NCBI GenBank assembly: GCA_902812405.1
Contig: CADDZI010000002.1
Span: forward strand, 53,850 to 117,849
DNA length: 64,000 nt
Source of the DNA: a bacterium
GTDB taxonomy: Bacteria; Vulcanimicrobiota; Vulcanimicrobiia; Eremiobacterales; Eremiobacteraceae
Direction: 5' to 3'
The notes under the pieces were generated by a model. That model was not told the DNA's origin. It saw nothing but the letters and a program-made list of their open reading frames with translations, and made no database searches. This document shows, piece by piece, positions 15,229-23,697 of the stretch (its first letter is position 1; every line of letters starts with the position of its first letter). Made by a program: the position numbers and the translations under genes.

Positions 15229-16555
15229 GCTGCACCTCGCCGCCCGGCGGCGCGGTGCTCTCGCTTCGGCCTGCGCCCGCCGATAAGCGGTGGCGAAGAA
15301 TGCCCGCCGCCTGGTAGCCGCTGCGTACTGCGGATTCCATGGTATCCGGCCATCCGGTGTCCGTCCACGACCCGGCAAGCACCAGGTTGGGAATACCCGT
15401 GTTCGCGGATGCCCGCGGCTGGCCGGCAGCCGGAGCAAACGTCGCCTCAACGACCCGCGTCGCGGCGCCGCGCACGAGTCTGGCTGTGCGCAGTCCGGGA
15501 AGGGCGTCATGTACGGCGTCCCAACAAACAGCGATAAGCTCGTCGCGGGGCCTCCCGACGAAGCCGAGCGCGTCGCTGATGCTGCACACGAGGTAGCCCG
15601 GCGCCTTTTGGAAGATCCATTGAACCGGCGCATCCAAAAGCGCCGCAAAATCAAAACCCACGTCGGCTGCGGAGTGCCAGAGATGAACGTCGACGATGGG
15701 CCGCGATGCGTAGCGTCCAATGCCGTCGGCGGTATGCGGGGCGACTGAACTCAACAAGTGGGCGGCCTGTTGGGGAGGCGTAGCGACGCAGACACCGTCA
15801 TACTCACGTCGTTCTCCGGACTCAAGCTCGATGCCCGCGGCCCAGCCCGGCCGACCCTCCGGGATTGCTCTCACGGGAGCCTCGGTGTGCACCCGGCGGA
15901 TGCAGGCCGCGGCGGCCTGCGCGACGCGTGCCAGGGGGACTCGCGAGTACCCGAAGCGGGCGGCATTGCGGTCATGCAGGAAGGCCGTCCGCAGGACAAA
16001 CAGCGCTTCGCGCAGCGGGACTTCCTCCAGCGGGGCGTTGAGCGCCGGCACAAAGAACGGACGCCAGAAGGCGCGCAATGCGGTTTCGTCTTGGCCATGC
16101 TCGGCAAGCCAGGATGCAAACGACTGCTCGCGGGCGGGCTTCGTTGTGCGTGCGGCCATCAGGGCCCAGAGAAGACGCAGCCGCCCCGCCGGCTGGAGAA
16201 AGCGATACCCCAAAACAGCCGGCAGGAGGTGAAGCGGGGCGGGTACGGCGACGGCACGCAGGTCGCAACGCCTGCCGTCGCGCGAAAAGACGACGGCTTC
16301 AAAGCGTGATTGCACGTACATGTGCCGATCCATGTCCAACCGGGCGAGAAAGGCGGTTAACGACGTGCAGCACGCCAAGAACACATGCTGGCCGTTATCG
16401 ACCTCGATGCCATCCACGACAAACGAGGTCGCGCGGCCGCCCAGGAGGCGGCTGCGCTCGAAGACGTCGACCGCAAAACCGGCATCGGACAGCGCGACGG
16501 CTGCCGTGAGACCGGCCAGTCCAGCGCCGATGACGGCTACGCGGCCTGCAGCCAT
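15221..16555 (-). CDS. hpnE: Hydroxysqualene dehydroxylase (squalene-associated FAD oxidoreductase)
   Basis: A 444-residue flavoprotein of the phytoene desaturase/amine oxidase superfamily. It carries the FAD-binding VIGAGLAGLTAAVAL at 8-22, a GGRATSF loop at about 40-46, and a C-terminal LVLAGSWTDTGWPDTMESAV flavin motif. HpnE reduces hydroxysqualene to squalene using a reduced flavin. The start ATG at 16555 overlaps the end of hpnD by 19 bases. It is the last of the HpnCDE trio that replaces a single squalene synthase, and its product feeds the next gene, shc. Confidence 0.93.
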   Translation of the reverse strand: MAAGRVAVIGAGLAGLTAAVALSDAGFAVDVFERSRLLGGRATSFVVDGIEVDNGQHVFLACCTSLTAFLARLDMDRHMYVQSRFEAVVFSRDGRRCDLRAVAVPAPLHLLPAVLGYRFLQPAGRLRLLWALMAARTTKPAREQSFASWLAEHGQDETALRAFWRPFFVPALNAPLEEVPLREALFVLRTAFLHDRNAARFGYSRVPLARVAQAAAACIRRVHTEAPVRAIPEGRPGWAAGIELESGERREYDGVCVATPPQQAAHLLSSVAPHTADGIGRYASRPIVDVHLWHSAADVGFDFAALLDAPVQWIFQKAPGYLVCSISDALGFVGRPRDELIAVCWDAVHDALPGLRTARLVRGAATRVVEATFAPAAGQPRASANTGIPNLVLAGSWTDTGWPDTMESAVRSGYQAAGILRHRLSAGAGRSESTAPPGGEVQRV

Positions 16556-17418
16556 GATTCCACGACGACCTTCAACTTCTCGATGTGCGACAGTGCGGCA
16601 CGCCGTTGCAGCGGCAGATCAGGCTGCTTTTCAATCTTGTCCAGAATGCAGCGGTAGATACCGGCCATCGTGCGCACGCAAACGGCCGGCCGGCGCGGGA
16701 TATGCTCGGCAACACGCAGCCCGGTGCCGAAGAACTCGCGGGCCCGACGGGCCTCAAAGGCAACCACATCCGGCCAGCCCGGTCCGGGATGGCCAGCCAG
16801 CAGGTCGGATTCCGACACTTTGAAGCGTCGCAAGTCCTCCCGCGGCAGGTAAATGCGTCCCAGAGCCGCGTCTTCCCGCACATCCCGCAGGATATTCGTG
16901 ATCTGCAGCGCGATGCCCAGGTGGTCGGCGTAGTCGAGTGCGATCGGGTCATCGTAGCCGAAGATGCGCACGCACATCCGCCCGACGACCGACGCAACGA
17001 GGTTGCAGTACCGTCGCAGGTCGTCCCAGGTCTCATAGCGGTGGCGGTGGAGATCCATCTCGACGCCGTCGACGAGAGCCATCAGTTCCGCCTGAGGAAT
17101 GCCGTAGCGCCGCACGGCGCGCGCCAAAACCTGCATCACCGGATCCAGGTACTCTCCCCGCACGCACCGGCGAATGCGCTCGCGATGAGCCTCAAGGCGA
17201 GTGGGAAGGTTGTCCGGATCGGCGCGATCGGCCGCATCGTCAACCTGGCGGGCAAAATCGTAGAGGGCATAAATCGCGATGCGCCGTTCGCGCTCAAGGG
17301 AAATGAAGCCCCAGTAAAAATTTTTCGCCTCGCGAAACGCCATCTGCTGGCAAAAGCGCTGCGATTGGTGCAAATCCAGGCGCGCCTCTGCGTTAGGCGA
17401 CCTCGGTGCTGCCCACAT
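16537..17418 (-). CDS. hpnD: Presqualene diphosphate synthase
   Basis: HpnD condenses two farnesyl diphosphates to presqualene diphosphate. The 293-residue protein belongs to the phytoene/squalene synthase family. The first aspartate-rich motif DDAAD is at 60-64, and the second is in NILRDVREDAALGRIYLP, which binds diphosphate through Mg2+. The start is uncertain. ATG at 17418 gives a 25-residue leader before the conserved start of the fold (MAFREAKNFYWGF) and overlaps hpnC by 26 bases; the internal ATG at 17343 would give a shorter protein. It lies between hpnC and hpnE in the operon. Confidence 0.93.
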   Translation of the reverse strand: MWAAPRSPNAEARLDLHQSQRFCQQMAFREAKNFYWGFISLERERRIAIYALYDFARQVDDAADRADPDNLPTRLEAHRERIRRCVRGEYLDPVMQVLARAVRRYGIPQAELMALVDGVEMDLHRHRYETWDDLRRYCNLVASVVGRMCVRIFGYDDPIALDYADHLGIALQITNILRDVREDAALGRIYLPREDLRRFKVSESDLLAGHPGPGWPDVVAFEARRAREFFGTGLRVAEHIPRRPAVCVRTMAGIYRCILDKIEKQPDLPLQRRAALSHIEKLKVVVESWLQAA

Positions 17419-18241
17419 AACCGTTGCCCTTGACGGACGCCCCGAGGGCGCTGCACAGCGTGAGAATTTTCGCCGGCCAACCCAGCGCCGGGCGTCGCAC
17501 GTCGGTCGCATAGCCCATGCGCTCGATGGCGGCAAGGATCGCCAGGCCGCCGAGACGGTAGAGCGCGAGTTGGAATCGCAGCCGGCCGCCGGTCATGCCT
17601 TCCAAGATACGGCCGGATGCCAAAAGGCCGCGAGCCCGCTCGCAGTGGGCCCGCACGGCACCGCGCACACCGAGGCTGCGAACCTCGCTCTGCAGGAGAT
17701 AACACCGTCCTTTGGCCTCGTCGCGTGACGGGTCTTGGGCGAAGTTGGCCAGTTGGAGCCCAATGCAGACGTCGTCGGAAAGCGCCACTGCTGCCGGATT
17801 CGTGATGCCGAAGAGCCGCAGGACAATGCGGCCGACCGGTGCGGCGGACAGCAGGCAGTAGGACCGCAACGCGGGCCACTCCTCGTAGGACGTGACAGTT
17901 TGATCCTGCACGTTGGCCGCGATGAGGTCAAGAAAGGGCTGAGCCGGCAGGTGGTGCCGCTGGACGGTCGTGCGCAGTGCGACCAGGACCGGGTGGATGA
18001 CAGCCTCACCGGCAAAGAGGGCCTCGACCTGTGCGCGCCAGGCGGAAAGTCTGGCCAGGGCCGCGGGGCCGCTTTCGTCGCCAAAGTCGTCCGTCGTGCG
18101 GCAGTAGGCGTAGACCCGAGCCAGATCCCGCCGCAGGTGGAGCGGTGCCACGCGCGAGGCGACGATGAAGTTTTCATAGTGCCGGGCGCACAGCGCCTGG
18201 CAATACGCATCCGCCGCCCTCTCCTCCGTGGCGTCCGTCAC
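17393..18241 (-). CDS. hpnC: Hydroxysqualene synthase
   Basis: HpnC converts presqualene diphosphate to hydroxysqualene. The 282-residue protein is a paralogue of HpnD with the first motif DDFGDE at 51-56 and a diverged second motif in NFAQDPSRDEAKGR, the usual HpnC form. The start is GTG at 18241, sharing GTGA with the stop of the isomerase-YjbQ gene, which fits coupled translation. Upstream in-frame codons lie inside the previous gene and are not needed. The HpnC-HpnD-HpnE order is complete here. Confidence 0.93.
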   Translation of the reverse strand: MTDATEERAADAYCQALCARHYENFIVASRVAPLHLRRDLARVYAYCRTTDDFGDESGPAALARLSAWRAQVEALFAGEAVIHPVLVALRTTVQRHHLPAQPFLDLIAANVQDQTVTSYEEWPALRSYCLLSAAPVGRIVLRLFGITNPAAVALSDDVCIGLQLANFAQDPSRDEAKGRCYLLQSEVRSLGVRGAVRAHCERARGLLASGRILEGMTGGRLRFQLALYRLGGLAILAAIERMGYATDVRRPALGWPAKILTLCSALGASVKGNGYVGSTEVA

Positions 18242-19773
18242 CCGGGAATCACCTGGACCGCGACTTCGCGCGTCCGCTGCGAACACAGCTCGATGAGGAA
18301 GATGCGCTGCCACCTGCCCAGAGCGAGCGCCCCGTCCACGACGGGCAAGGTTTCGCTGGACGCCAGCAGCAGGTGGCGGCAGTGCGAGTGACCGTTCACG
18401 GGCTCGTCCGGGGGCACGTCGGGGCGCATCGCATGATTGTCATGTTCGTACAGCCCGTCACCAGCCGGCGCGATGTTTTCCAGGAAGCGGCGGAAGTCAC
18501 GCAGCAGAAGCCTTTCGTTCTCGTTGATCCGAATGGCGGCCGTGGTGTGCGCCGAGTAGACGTGGGCGATGCCGTTGCGGACACCCGAGGCTTCGACCAC
18601 ACGGGCCACGTCGTCGGTAATGTCCAAGAATGTTCCGGCGCCTGCGGTCCGGTAGGTGAGCCGTGCCGGCCGGCTGCCGCACAACGCCTCTCCACGCCGC
18701 CGGCAATGTCCGCCCAGGCGCAAGTCGGCGAGCGTGCGGGAGCCAGTGGCAAACATTGCGATGCGCAGAACCTGGGCAAACTCGCCGGCCAAATCCAGCG
18801 CGGCTTCCCGGCTTTGGGCTGCCGCCCGTAGAAACGGTCCGGCAACACCGACCAGCGCTGCGCCCAGCGCGATCGCCTTCGCGGCGTCGATGCCGTCACG
18901 GATCCCGCCGCTGGCAAAGATCAGCTCGTGGGGTGCCACGCGACGGGCTTCGCGCAGACACTCGGCGGTGGAGATGCCCCAATCCGCAAACGCGGCCGCC
19001 ACCCGGCGCGCGAGCGGCGACGCCAGCCGATGTCGTTCGACTTCGCTCCAGCTCGTGCCCCCCGCACCGGCGACGTCGACGGCGGCGACGCCGGCGTCAA
19101 AGAGAGCTCGGACGAGATCCGGGGCGATACCCCACCCGACTTCCTTCACAACGACGGGCCACTCAAGCTTGGCGCACAGGTCGGCGATGCGATCCAGCAA
19201 GCCGGCGAAGCGTGTGTCACCGCCCGGCTGGAGAGCCTCCTGAAGAGCGTTGAGGTGCAGGACGAGGGCGTCGGCATCGAGGAGCTCAAGGAGACGGCGG
19301 CATTCGTCCGGCCCATAACCGTAATTGAGCTGAACGGCACCCAAATTCGCGAAGAGGAGTACGTCCGGTGCGACGTCGCGGACGGCGAAGGTCGATACGA
19401 GCTCGGGATGCTCGAGAACGACGCGGGCCGACCCCAGGCCCATTGCAAATCCAGCCTCCTGCGCCACGGCGGCCAGGGTACGATTGATGCGCCGCGCCTC
19501 GTCGGTGCCGCCGGTCATGCAGGAGATGAAGATGGGTGCCGACAGTTGCCGGCCGAGGACTTCGAGGGAGGTATCGACGGCCTCCAAGTCGATCTCGGGC
19601 AGCGCGCGGTGGACGAGACGGTAGTCGTCGAAGCCGTTCGAGATGCCTTTGGCCGTGACGTCGTCCTCGATGTTGATCCGCAAATGATCGGCCTTACGCG
19701 CCACAGTGCCCTTGCCGTTCTGGCTTGGGACCTCGGCGGTCTTGGTCTTATTACCGAGTTCTGTTCGCGACAT
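18238..19773 (-). CDS. fni: Type 2 isopentenyl diphosphate isomerase fused to a YjbQ (UPF0047) domain
   Basis: One uninterrupted frame of 511 codons. Residues 24-352 are a type 2 (FMN- and NADPH-dependent) IPP isomerase: ARKADHLRI at 25-33, SCMTGGTDEA at 84-93, MGLGSAR at 111-117, the catalytic HLNALQE at 173-179, VVVKEVGWG at 207-215 and ASGGIRDG for FMN phosphate near 287-294. This length alone is a full Fni. Residues 370-510 are a complete YjbQ domain: SAHTTAAIRINENE at 407-420, YEHDNH at 442-447, NGHSHCRHLL at 460-469, and an ending VAVQVI. YjbQ is usually a free protein of about 135-140 residues with weakly defined function (thiamine phosphate synthase activity has been reported). Start: ATG at 19773, overlapping the prenyl synthase by 23 bases; the stop shares GTGA with hpnC. 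Confidence 0.92.
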   Translation of the reverse strand: MSRTELGNKTKTAEVPSQNGKGTVARKADHLRINIEDDVTAKGISNGFDDYRLVHRALPEIDLEAVDTSLEVLGRQLSAPIFISCMTGGTDEARRINRTLAAVAQEAGFAMGLGSARVVLEHPELVSTFAVRDVAPDVLLFANLGAVQLNYGYGPDECRRLLELLDADALVLHLNALQEALQPGGDTRFAGLLDRIADLCAKLEWPVVVKEVGWGIAPDLVRALFDAGVAAVDVAGAGGTSWSEVERHRLASPLARRVAAAFADWGISTAECLREARRVAPHELIFASGGIRDGIDAAKAIALGAALVGVAGPFLRAAAQSREAALDLAGEFAQVLRIAMFATGSRTLADLRLGGHCRRRGEALCGSRPARLTYRTAGAGTFLDITDDVARVVEASGVRNGIAHVYSAHTTAAIRINENERLLLRDFRRFLENIAPAGDGLYEHDNHAMRPDVPPDEPVNGHSHCRHLLLASSETLPVVDGALALGRWQRIFLIELCSQRTREVAVQVIPG

Positions 19774-20803
19774 AGTGCGCAACTCCAATAAAGTCGTTGA
19801 GTGTTCGGGGGTCCAGACCGCACGTGCGGACCAAGGACACGGCTCGCGACGCATAGTGTGCGGGAGCGGCGGCGGTCAGGCCGGGTCCGCCGGCCGCCAG
19901 CAGCAGATCACGAATGGCAGCTTCCGCCTGCGGCCCTTCAAGACCGTAGAGCTCGCGAAGACGAGCGCGTTGTTGCTCCGTCATCCGCGCGTACCCGGCG
20001 ACAATCGGGAAGGTGACCTTACGCCTCGTCACGTCGCCGCTGGCCGGCTTTCCGGTGTGTGCCGGATCGCCCCATGTGCCAAGCCAGTCGTCTCGGATCT
20101 GAAAGGCCTTTCCGAGCAGCCTGCCTGCCCGCTGCAGCGCAGCTTCAACGCCGGGTGAGGCTCCCGCCATAATCGCGCCGGCTTGCAAGCTGGCTCCAAT
20201 GAGCGCGCCTGTCTTTTCCTCCACAGCGCGGAGGTAGGTCCGAACCGGAGTATCGGGGCGCCCCTCGAGGCTGAGATCGAGGCATTGCCCCTCGACGGTT
20301 TCCAGCGTTGCGTTGGCCACGACCGATGCCGCACGCAAGCGCCGCTCGGGATGCGGTCCATCGGCCGTCAGGGTGCGCAGAGCAAGCGCATGGAGGGCAT
20401 CTCCCGCGTTGATGCCCTGAGCTTGACCAAAGACCGACCACACGGTCTCCCGGTGGCGGCGAAGGCGGTCGCCGTCCTGGATGTCGTCGTGGACGAGGGT
20501 GAAGTTATGAATCCACTCCAACGCCACGGCGGCAGGCATGCCGAGCTGGGCGTCGCCTCCCAAGGCTTCGCACGCCCACAGGCACAGTGCCGGGCGGATG
20601 AACTTACCCGACGGCGAGTTGATCTCGCAGCCGGTAGGGTCCACCCACCCCATGTGATAGGCAGCCATGCGACCCGAAAAGGAATGCACGGGCAACGCCG
20701 TGGCCCGCAAGGCGCGGGCAATGGCAGCCTGATGTCGGAGGAGCACGTCCGGGACCGCGTCCGGTCCCGCGGCCGAAGCCGCTATGACAGATGATGATGG
20801 CAT
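19751..20803 (-). CDS. Polyprenyl (probably farnesyl) diphosphate synthase
   Basis: A 350-residue trans-prenyltransferase of the IspA/GGPPS family and the first gene of the hopanoid operon. GKFIRPALCLWA at 67-78 binds IPP, the first aspartate-rich motif is DDIQD at 106-110, and the second is DDWLGTWGD (about 236-244), which lacks the last Asp of a strict DDxxD. Its place before hpnC/hpnD makes farnesyl diphosphate the expected product, but chain length cannot be read safely from sequence, and geranylgeranyl diphosphate is possible. Start: ATG at 20803; an upstream start at 21049 would add an implausible basic leader. Confidence 0.88.
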   Translation of the reverse strand: MPSSSVIAASAAGPDAVPDVLLRHQAAIARALRATALPVHSFSGRMAAYHMGWVDPTGCEINSPSGKFIRPALCLWACEALGGDAQLGMPAAVALEWIHNFTLVHDDIQDGDRLRRHRETVWSVFGQAQGINAGDALHALALRTLTADGPHPERRLRAASVVANATLETVEGQCLDLSLEGRPDTPVRTYLRAVEEKTGALIGASLQAGAIMAGASPGVEAALQRAGRLLGKAFQIRDDWLGTWGDPAHTGKPASGDVTRRKVTFPIVAGYARMTEQQRARLRELYGLEGPQAEAAIRDLLLAAGGPGLTAAAPAHYASRAVSLVRTCGLDPRTLNDFIGVAHYVANRTR

Positions 20804-21161
20804 GTATGTGGGTCGGTGTGCTCGTTTCCGTCTGGCGCGTTGTGCTGCAAGAACGGCGTGCTTGACCCGCGGGCACGCGGGCGCCGCTGTCCTGTCTCTC
20901 AACCCCCTAGCGCCGAGATGGGACCTCGGCGGACAACCGTTTCTGGACTTGTCATTTGAACCCTCGTGGCCTACAGCCCGGTGACGGCTAGTCTTCTTTT
21001 CTTGTACCCACGCGGACAGCAACCTAATGCCCACCCAAGCCCGTTGCATCTCCCCCTTTCAGCGCATCAGCTGATCCGCTTGTTGAAAGAGGGCGGCGGG
21101 TGTGGGCGGCCGGTGTGGAAGCAGCCTGGAAACCGCAATCGGGTGCCGAAGCCAGCCGAGG
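20804..21161. other. Divergent intergenic region between hopanoid operon and NAD synthetase pair
   Basis: No gene is supported in these 358 bases. Two hairpins are visible: CCCGCG-GGCA-CGCGGG (near 20867-20882) and a 7-bp stem CGCCGAG / CTCGGCG (near 20911-20931). A weak promoter-like pair for the plus strand is TTGTCA, 17 bases, TACAGC (near 20949-20977). No convincing promoter for the hopanoid operon could be picked out, although it must start here. Confidence 0.4.
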
Positions 21162-22175
21162 ATGGTGCCGAAAATGAGGGGCGCGAAGTCTCGACCGCAA
21201 CCCAGCAGCCTGCTGGGGCTCGTGCCTCGCCGCACGAGTCTTGACGCGACCGGACCGAGCGTCGAACTGGCGGTCGTACAATGTGCGCCGCGCAAGGGCG
21301 ACGTTGCGGCAAACCTGCGCCGGATCGAAGAGGCGTTTGCAGCCTTGCGCCACGATCGAAGCCCGTTTCCGGATGTGGTGATCTTTCCCGAAGCCTCGCT
21401 TTCGGGCTATTTCGTTGAAGGCGCAACCGTGGAGGTCGCGCGCCGGGCAGAGACGGTGGTGGACGAACTCGCCCGTTCCGCACGGCGGGCTTGCGGACGG
21501 AAGGTCGGCCCGTTCGACGTCGTGGTGGGATTCTACGAAGAGCAGGACGGCCAGTATTACAACAGCGCACTCTACGCGTCGTTGGGCAGGCGTCCCGTCC
21601 TCCGTCACGTCCACCGCAAGCTGTTTCTCCCGACCTACGGAATTTTTGATGAGGAGCGGTTTGTTTCGCGGGGCACCTCGATCGAAGCCTTTGATGTCCC
21701 CTACGGGCGGGCGGCCATACTTATCTGCGAAGATGCCTGTCATTCGTTGGCTGTAACGATTGCCGCCCTGCGAGGGGCCCAGGTTCTCTACGTCCCCAGC
21801 GCATCGCCGGGTCGCGGCATGGAAGACGTCGAGCCCGCGAACGTTCGCCTCTGGCGCGATGTCCTGCGCGTCGCGGCCGCCGAGCACGGGATCTTTGTCG
21901 TGTACGCCGGCTTGGTGGGGTTTGAAGGCGGCAAAGGGATGAGCGGAGCGTCGCGCGTCATCGGCCCGTTCGGGGACTTGCGGGCGGAAGCTCCGTTTGA
22001 GGGCGCGACCATCCTCCGCGTGCGAATCGACCTGGGGGACGTTCGGGTCGCCCGGGCGGCGCTGCCCGCGTTGGGAGACTTGGAAGCCAATCTGGGTCAG
22101 TTGAGCAGCATGTTGGCCCGCACATCGGGGCAGAGCGTGCCGGCAGTGGGTGCGCGGGCGGCTCGGCGTCGGTGA
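21162..22175 (+). CDS. Nitrilase-family glutaminase, probably the ammonia-supplying subunit for NadE
   Basis: A carbon-nitrogen hydrolase of about 337 residues with the Glu-Lys-Cys triad visible: FPEASLSGY (Glu), HRKLFLPTYG (Lys) and ICEDACHS (Cys). It matches the N-terminal glutaminase domain of glutamine-dependent NAD synthetase in length and motifs, and the next gene, overlapping in GTGA, encodes the synthetase domain. So what is usually one polypeptide is split into two coupled genes. Start is uncertain: ATG at 21162 or ATG at 21174, the latter with a GAGG about 12 bases upstream. A first segment of about 30 residues, rich in Arg, Pro and Ser, is unlike the family. Confidence 0.85.
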   Translation: MVPKMRGAKSRPQPSSLLGLVPRRTSLDATGPSVELAVVQCAPRKGDVAANLRRIEEAFAALRHDRSPFPDVVIFPEASLSGYFVEGATVEVARRAETVVDELARSARRACGRKVGPFDVVVGFYEEQDGQYYNSALYASLGRRPVLRHVHRKLFLPTYGIFDEERFVSRGTSIEAFDVPYGRAAILICEDACHSLAVTIAALRGAQVLYVPSASPGRGMEDVEPANVRLWRDVLRVAAAEHGIFVVYAGLVGFEGGKGMSGASRVIGPFGDLRAEAPFEGATILRVRIDLGDVRVARAALPALGDLEANLGQLSSMLARTSGQSVPAVGARAARRR

Positions 22176-23032
22176 CAGCGGCCGGTTTCCCCATTGTGCG
22201 GGCTCCCGCGGCGTCCGCAACCGACGTGCGCATCGATCCGGCTCTCGTGCGCCGCTGGCTTGTGACCTTTCTGCGCGAGGAGATGATCGTACGCCGCGGC
22301 ATGCGTACGGCGGTTGTCGGAGTTTCCGGCGGCGTCGACTCTGCGCTCGTGGCATTCTTGTGCGCCGAGGCGCTGGGCCCGGCGAATGTTTACGGCGTCC
22401 GGATGCCGTATCGGACGTCGGCTGAGGAGAGTTTTCGCCACGCTGGCCTCGTGCAGGAGATCACGAAGATCCACGATGTCGTCGTGGATATTACGGCTGC
22501 AGTCGACGGCTATTTGCGCTACGAGCCGGATGCGTCACCAACCCGGCGCGGCAACGTCATGGCACGCCAGCGCATGATCGTCCTCTTCGATCTCTCGGCA
22601 AAGTATGGCGGCCTGCCCGTAGGTACCGGCAATAAATCCGAGCGCCTTCTTGGGTACTTCACGTGGCACGCCGACGATTCGCCGCCCATCAACCCGCTCG
22701 GCGACCTGTTTAAGACCCAAGTCTGGCAGTTGGCCCGGCACGTCGGGGTGCCGCGCGAGATCGTGGAAAAGCCGGCTACGGCGGATCTCATTCGCGGCCA
22801 GACGGACGAGGAAGACCTCGGAATTACCTACGAACGCGCCGACCGCATCCTCAGCCTGATGCTGCGCGGGTACGGCCAGGCGGCCATTGCGGCGTGCGGC
22901 TTTCGCCGCCGGGATGTGCGACTGGTGTGGGACCGCGTCAACGCGACGCACTGGAAGCGTCACTTGCCGACCACGGCCGTGGTCTCGCCCACGGCTATCA
23001 ACGAGTTCTACCTGCGCCCCGTGGACTACTGA
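22172..23032 (+). CDS. nadE: NAD synthetase (ammonia-dependent domain)
   Basis: It converts nicotinic acid adenine dinucleotide to NAD using ATP and ammonia. The 286-residue protein has the ATP pyrophosphatase P-loop SGGVDSALVAF at about 49-59, GTGNKSERLLGYFT near 151-164, which binds the deamido-NAD, and DLFKTQVWQLARH near 178-190. The start GTG at 22172 overlaps the stop of the glutaminase gene (GTGA), so the two subunits are probably made in equal amounts. Confidence 0.93.
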   Translation: MTAAGFPIVRAPAASATDVRIDPALVRRWLVTFLREEMIVRRGMRTAVVGVSGGVDSALVAFLCAEALGPANVYGVRMPYRTSAEESFRHAGLVQEITKIHDVVVDITAAVDGYLRYEPDASPTRRGNVMARQRMIVLFDLSAKYGGLPVGTGNKSERLLGYFTWHADDSPPINPLGDLFKTQVWQLARHVGVPREIVEKPATADLIRGQTDEEDLGITYERADRILSLMLRGYGQAAIAACGFRRRDVRLVWDRVNATHWKRHLPTTAVVSPTAINEFYLRPVDY

Positions 23033-23040
23033 TCAGTCGA

Positions 23041-23580
23041 ATGACCGCGCGGGACGCCGCTGCGCGGGCTGGGTCCTGCTGACGATCCTCGGGTTGCAGG
23101 TGACAACCAACGCCGTCAGTATCGGCGGGGGCCTGGCCGTGACGATGATCAACCACGAGGAAAAGGAGACGTGCCAGAGCAGTTGTCCGGAACCGGCCAT
23201 CGCTCCCAGCATCCTGAGCGCGGGCTTGCTGTCGGTACCGGTCATGGCAGCCTCGTCCGCGTATGCGCTGAGCGACGCGTTCGGTTGGCCGCAGGGACTG
23301 GCGAAGACCGTCCGCCAGGCTGCGCTTGTACGCGGTCATCGTCGTGTCGTGCCTTGCGGGAGTGCTCGTCAACCTGCTTCCCACTCCGCCGTTTCGCCTG
23401 CTCTGCGACGCCGCCGTTCTCAACGGCATTATTTCACCGCCGCTACTCTTCATACTGGTACCTACGGCCGGCGATCGCGGCGTCATGGGTTCGTTCGCCA
23501 ACGGATGGCTCAGCAACACGATGGGGTGGGGGCTCTTCGCCTGCATGACGCGGGCCTTGGTCCTGCTTGTCATTCCGTAG
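23041..23580 (+). pseudogene. Decayed NRAMP-family metal ion transporter
   Basis: Fragments of an Mn/Fe transporter of the NRAMP family are read in two plus-strand frames. An early segment near 23070-23140 (TNAVSIGGGLAVT) resembles the NRAMP helix with the ANTINIGAD signature. The same frame then jumps to SAGLLSVPVMAASSAYALSD and FGWPQGLAKTVRQA (about 23217-23325). The remainder, MYAVIVVSCLAGVLV and VLNGIISPPLLFILV through NGWLSNTMGWGLF (23326-23580), is in the next frame. So there is a large internal deletion, no N-terminus and a frameshift near 23322. It lies directly after nadE. A sequencing error could explain the frameshift but not the missing helices. Confidence 0.7.
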
Positions 23581-23620
23581 CTACGTCTTGGCACGCCGGG
23601 CAGGTGCGCTTTGAGTATCC

Positions 23621-23697
23621 CGGAAAACCACGCAGGCAACCGGGGCAGATCCTGCGGTGCGTAAAGCCCTGGCGGTGGACTCCGGAGGAGCCAAGCT
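23621..23697 (+). promoter_or_regulatory. Structured leader of the glyoxalase gene, weakly like a GEMM (cyclic dinucleotide) riboswitch
   Basis: CAGGCAACC at 23633-23641 and TGCGTAAAGCC at 23658-23668 resemble the two conserved strands of the GEMM-I aptamer (GGCAAACC and GACGCAAAGCC). CTCCGGAG at 23680-23687 is self-complementary and overlaps the Shine-Dalgarno GGAGGAG at 23684-23690, eight bases before the ATG. One conserved A is missing and the P1b loop is not a clear GNRA, so this is only a resemblance. Confidence 0.25.

Noticed and set aside
21240..21330. Break between the glutaminase and NAD synthetase as a frameshifted single gene
   Set aside because: The two frames meet at a clean GTGA overlap with a complete start of the synthetase and a complete end of the nitrilase domain, so it is a true split and not a frameshift.
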